Below, one piece after another: positions 6,967 to 9,332 of a stretch of 9,332 nucleotides of DNA. Below the pieces are notes generated by a model. The model was not told the origin of the DNA, ran no database searches, and saw nothing but the letters and a program-made list of their open reading frames with translations. The DNA comes from JAIBAI01 sp044238875 (GTDB lineage: Bacteria; Bacteroidota; Bacteroidia; M30B66). The translations under genes were made by a program, and so were the position numbers. The stretch lies in the NCBI GenBank assembly GCA_044238875.1, contig JBIICM010000098.1:1-9332 (forward strand). The letters are read 5' to 3'. The stretch's first letter is position 1, and each line of letters opens with the position of its first letter.

Positions 6967-8843
6967 CTAAATGGGATAAACAATTCAACTTTTGTTCCTG
7001 AAGGTTGTCCATCACTATTGAATAAATCAGTGATCTGGATATTGCCCTGCTCAGCGAATTTTTCCTTGTTAAGGTGAAGTCTTTTCATGGATAATTCAAT
7101 GGCAAGTGATTTTTTTTCTTTTTTACCTGTTTGGTTGATCTTTTCTGAGGCCTGCCTTCCTATTCCGTTATCGGTAATTGTACAATGCACCAGATGGTTC
7201 ATTTTCTTGATGGAAATATTTACCTCACCTCCGTTTTCCCTGTGTTTGATTCCGTGCAAAATAGCGTTCTCAACAAAAGGCTGAATCAGCATTGGCGGAA
7301 TTTTAACTGTATTGAAAACCAATTGATCGTCAATCTGAATGCTAAAATTTAACTTTTCTCTAAAGCGCATTTTTTCAAGCTCGAGGTAAATTTTTACAGA
7401 GTCAAGCTCGTCCTTTAAACTTACATATTTTTTTGATGAAAGATCCATTACAGACCTTATCAAAGCGGAAAACCTTTGCAGGTATTTTTTGGCCAGTGCC
7501 AGATTGCTGCTCAGCAGCATGCCCTGAATTACGCTTAGTGAGTTGAAAATATAATGCGGATTCATCTGTGCTCTTAACAGCTGTTGCTCGGTCTCGAGCG
7601 ACTCAATCATCAGCTGATTTTGCCGGTCTTTTATTTTGTGAACCGATCTTCTGTATAAACCCCAACCGGAAGTAATAAATAGCAATGACAATAAAAAGGC
7701 CGTATTTCTGAAATTTTTTTCCTGCTCAATTTTATAATCCTGATGACGAATTTGTTTAGCGCGCAATTCTTCCTGTATAAGATAGCTGACACTGTCGTCA
7801 TATTGCTTTTTATCATAGTCGTATTTTATTTGTTGCCTGATATATTCATTTTTTAAATCCTCATTATTTAATGAATCTTTGGCATCAATAAACTTCTTGA
7901 GATAAAATGTTGCCTTGTTAAAATCGCCATTCCGGATGTAAATTTTGTTTAATGTAATTGCGCTCTCTTTAATATTGGATGGGTAATTCAGCTTCTTTGA
8001 AATATCAAACGATTTCTTGCCGTAATAAAGCGCTGAGTCAGTTTGATTGTTTTCAAGGTAAAAATTGCCAAGCGAAGCGCAGGTATAGGAAAGCATTCTC
8101 ATATCTGAATTTGAATCTTGAAATATTTTCAGACATTCAAGCAGGTATTGTTTAGTTTTTTGGCGCTGATTTAATTTTTTATAAATGGATGATAAATTGA
8201 ACAAGGTCTGACCGATCTGCGGTGAACCTTTTTTTCTTCTGATAGCTAAGCTTTGATTATAAAAAGCCAATGCTTTTTTTATCTCACCCTTCTTTTCATA
8301 AATACTTGCTATATTATGTAGCGCAGTGGCCTGTTCTACATCATTTCCAGATTTGATAAAAAAACTGTAAGCCTGCCTGTAATTGCTCAGCGCACTGTCG
8401 TTCTCTGATAAGTAGAACTGATAAATTAAGCCCATATTATTCAGGCATAAACCCTCGCCATTGAAATTGTTGTTTTTACTGTAGTACGTTCTGGCTTTTT
8501 GATAGTAGGCTGAAGCCGTTTGAATTTTACTTCTGTAATAATGATAACTACCTAAGCTAAAGCAAATTTCTCCATAGATATTGCAAAGTTCAGTGTGTTT
8601 TTTTTTATCTGATTCAGGCACAAATTTAAAAGCATTCAGCGCCCTGTCTTCGGCTAAGCTCCAGATGGTAAAAGCTGAATCAGGGGTTCGTTTATAAACC
8701 TGATCACCACGAAGAATTAAATTTTTAATTGAAATAATTTCGGTATTAATATGCTGAGCATAACTGTTTGCCCCAATTGCATAAGGTTTTAATGTTAATG
8801 TGAAAAAAATAAAAAGCAGGAATAATCTGCGTGATTTCTGCAT
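6963..8843 (-). CDS. TPR sensor histidine kinase, LytS type, intact
   Basis: This is the first gene of the operon, 626 residues from ATG 8843. An in-frame TTG at 8849 would add two residues and is less likely. A signal sequence (hydrophobic 7-19, likely cut near SYA-Q) is followed by TPR repeats (about 85-320, clearest at 170-205), a charged coiled coil (about 330-378), one membrane segment (about 381-397) and the cytoplasmic kinase. The phospho-acceptor is His430 in MNPHYIFNS. The ATP-binding boxes are complete: VENAILHG (524-531, Asn526), DNGIG (558-562) and GTKVELFIP near the end. It should autophosphorylate and phosphorylate the adjacent LytTR regulator, with which it overlaps by ATGA. 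The ligand is unknown. The start region is A/T-rich (TATAATTTG at 8863-8855), but I could not pair it with a -33 element, so the operon promoter is uncertain. The gene is visibly more AT-rich than fadN and fadA. Confidence 0.94.
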   Translation of the reverse strand: MQKSRRLFLLFIFFTLTLKPYAIGANSYAQHINTEIISIKNLILRGDQVYKRTPDSAFTIWSLAEDRALNAFKFVPESDKKKHTELCNIYGEICFSLGSYHYYRSKIQTASAYYQKARTYYSKNNNFNGEGLCLNNMGLIYQFYLSENDSALSNYRQAYSFFIKSGNDVEQATALHNIASIYEKKGEIKKALAFYNQSLAIRRKKGSPQIGQTLFNLSSIYKKLNQRQKTKQYLLECLKIFQDSNSDMRMLSYTCASLGNFYLENNQTDSALYYGKKSFDISKKLNYPSNIKESAITLNKIYIRNGDFNKATFYLKKFIDAKDSLNNEDLKNEYIRQQIKYDYDKKQYDDSVSYLIQEELRAKQIRHQDYKIEQEKNFRNTAFLLSLLFITSGWGLYRRSVHKIKDRQNQLMIESLETEQQLLRAQMNPHYIFNSLSVIQGMLLSSNLALAKKYLQRFSALIRSVMDLSSKKYVSLKDELDSVKIYLELEKMRFREKLNFSIQIDDQLVFNTVKIPPMLIQPFVENAILHGIKHRENGGEVNISIKKMNHLVHCTITDNGIGRQASEKINQTGKKEKKSLAIELSMKRLHLNKEKFAEQGNIQITDLFNSDGQPSGTKVELFIPFR

Positions 8844-8881
8844 TTCCAAAAATACAAATTATAGGCTTTGCCTGAAACGGG

Positions 8882-8988
8882 TTTTGCGCCTTCTTTGTGT
8901 GCTTTGCGTTTAAAACTGAAATGTTTAAGGTATGAGGCGGGAAATTTTACCGCAAAGAGCGCCAGGATTTACGCAGAGGGCGCGGAGG
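8882..8988. repeat. Degenerate CGCAAAG-type extragenic inverted repeat
   Basis: The left half (8882-8911) carries iterated CTTTGCG/CTTTGTG-like units. The right half (8945-8988) carries CGCAAAGAG, CGCCAGG, CGCAGAGGG and CGCGGAGG units on the opposite strand. CTTTGCG at 8902-8908 pairs exactly with CGCAAAG at 8951-8957, across a spacer that includes TTTAAAA and AAATTTTA. From memory, unverified, similar CGCAAAG/GCGTAAA strings recur between genes in many Bacteroidota genomes. The units here are imperfect, suggesting an old copy. It lies in the spacer ahead of the kinase operon, starting about 40 bp upstream of its first ATG. Confidence 0.5.
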
Positions 8989-9011
8989 TTTTTCTTTTGA
9001 GGGCGCTGCCA

Positions 9012-9084
9012 TAAAACAGTTACGGTACCTGATCTGATGCCTGATGGGGGAACCGGCAAAAGAAAGGTACCGTACTGTATTTTA
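9012..9084. repeat. Long imperfect inverted repeat (hairpin)
   Basis: ACAGTTACGGTACCT (9016-9030) pairs with AGGTACCGTACTGT (9065-9078), 14 base pairs with one bulged T. The outer TAAAA (9012-9016) and TTTTA (9080-9084) may extend it across a two-base bulge. The 34-nt loop has a short inner TGCC/GGCA stem (9038-9041 with 9055-9058). There is no good T-tract directly after it on either strand, so it is not a standard terminator. It could be an extragenic palindrome, the remnant of a small mobile element, or a 3'-end-stabilising structure. No target-site duplication is apparent. Confidence 0.6.
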
Positions 9085-9086
9085 AA

Positions 9087-9113
9087 AAAGCGGCGCATAA
9101 AATGCGCCGCTTT
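9087..9113 (-). terminator. Rho-independent terminator of the T9SS-cargo gene
   Basis: A 12-bp perfect stem (9087-9098 with 9102-9113) with core GCGGCGCAT/ATGCGCCGC closes on an AAA loop. Read on the minus strand it is followed by a run of T (complement of the A tract 9084-9089). It begins 15 bp after the TAA of the minus-strand gene at 9129, as expected for that gene's terminator. It also separates that gene from the kinase operon. Confidence 0.85.
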
Positions 9114-9128
9114 GCTGAGCCTTGCTGC

Positions 9129-9332
9129 TTAATGCATAACCATGAATTTACGCAGCATCATTTTTCCTTCATTGTCGGTAGCCCTTACAAAGTAGCTGCC
9201 ATTGGCAAGGTCGCTCACGCTGAAAGTGGTTGCAGTTTCAGTACGGATGAGTTTGCCGGTAATGTCTAAGATTTCCCATGACTGTGATTTCAACTTACCG
9301 TTGAAACTGATGGTGATCATATCGCTGGTAGG
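9129..9332 (-). CDS. C-terminal end of a type IX-secreted protein (sorting domain)
   Basis: Only the last 67 codons and the TAA stop lie in the window. The frame is open to the right edge, so the ATG at 9320 is internal and not the start. The visible part begins PTSDMITISF, then has WEILDITGKLIRTE, FSVSDLANGSYFVRA and ends MLRKFMVMH. This is the type A Por/type IX secretion C-terminal domain (NPTxD-xI-I start, D-x-x-G-K turn, L-x-x-G-x-Y-x-V strand, basic end). Such domains direct proteins across the outer membrane in Bacteroidota and are cleaved off during export. The N-terminal cargo, which sets the function, is outside the window. The stop is followed by a strong terminator, so it is not in the operon of the kinases to its left. 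Confidence 0.88.
   Translation of the reverse strand, partial: PTSDMITISFNGKLKSQSWEILDITGKLIRTETATTFSVSDLANGSYFVRATDNEGKMMLRKFMVMH

Noticed and set aside
8847..8854. TATTTTTG on the minus strand as the -7 element of the kinase operon.
   Set aside because: It matches TAnnTTTG but ends three bases before the ATG at 8843, so transcription would begin at or inside the coding sequence, and no suitable -33 TTG lies upstream.
9129..9320. A complete 63-residue small protein starting at ATG 9320.
   Set aside because: The frame continues to the window edge with PTSD ahead of the Met, which is the conserved start of a type IX sorting domain. This is therefore the tail of a larger protein.

Overview
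The window looks like a chromosomal segment from a member of the Bacteroidota. Four things point there: a type IX secretion (Por) C-terminal sorting domain at the right edge, TPR-containing LytS-type sensor kinases paired with a LytTR regulator, A-rich rather than Shine-Dalgarno-like start regions, and a TTG-N19-TATCTTTG promoter matching the Bacteroidota -33/-7 pattern. I cannot name the genus.

Left (1-642): mostly gene-free DNA. It holds one or two doubtful minus-strand mini-ORFs, a cluster of GGTTT motifs, a GC-rich block ending in a perfect 16-bp palindrome, a second palindrome (TGCCATT-T-AATGGCA), and a good promoter for the genes to its right. Centre-left (643-4250, plus strand): a fatty-acid beta-oxidation pair. 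fadN is a 789-aa hydroxyacyl-CoA dehydrogenase/enoyl-CoA hydratase with the dehydrogenase first, and fadA is a 392-aa thiolase. Together they cover the hydration, NAD-dependent oxidation and thiolysis steps. No acyl-CoA dehydrogenase follows; a convergent operon begins after only 53 bp.

Centre-right (4304-8843, minus strand): a tightly coupled three-gene signalling operon, transcribed right to left. The order is intact TPR sensor kinase, LytTR response regulator, second TPR sensor kinase. The joints are an ATGA overlap and a TAATG overlap. The two kinases are paralogues with the same layout: signal peptide, periplasmic TPRs, one membrane segment, His_kinase domain, ATPase domain. The distal copy keeps its phospho-acceptor His but has lost the N-box Asn-x-x-x-His-Gly residues and the second Gly of the DNGxG box. 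It therefore looks like a pseudokinase and may work through a heterodimer with the intact kinase. This is the most interesting point in the window.

Right (8844-9332): a 285-bp spacer with a degenerate CGCAAAG-type extragenic inverted repeat, a separate long imperfect hairpin, and a clear intrinsic terminator. The terminator ends a minus-strand gene for a type IX-secreted protein, of which only the C-terminal 67 residues lie in the window.
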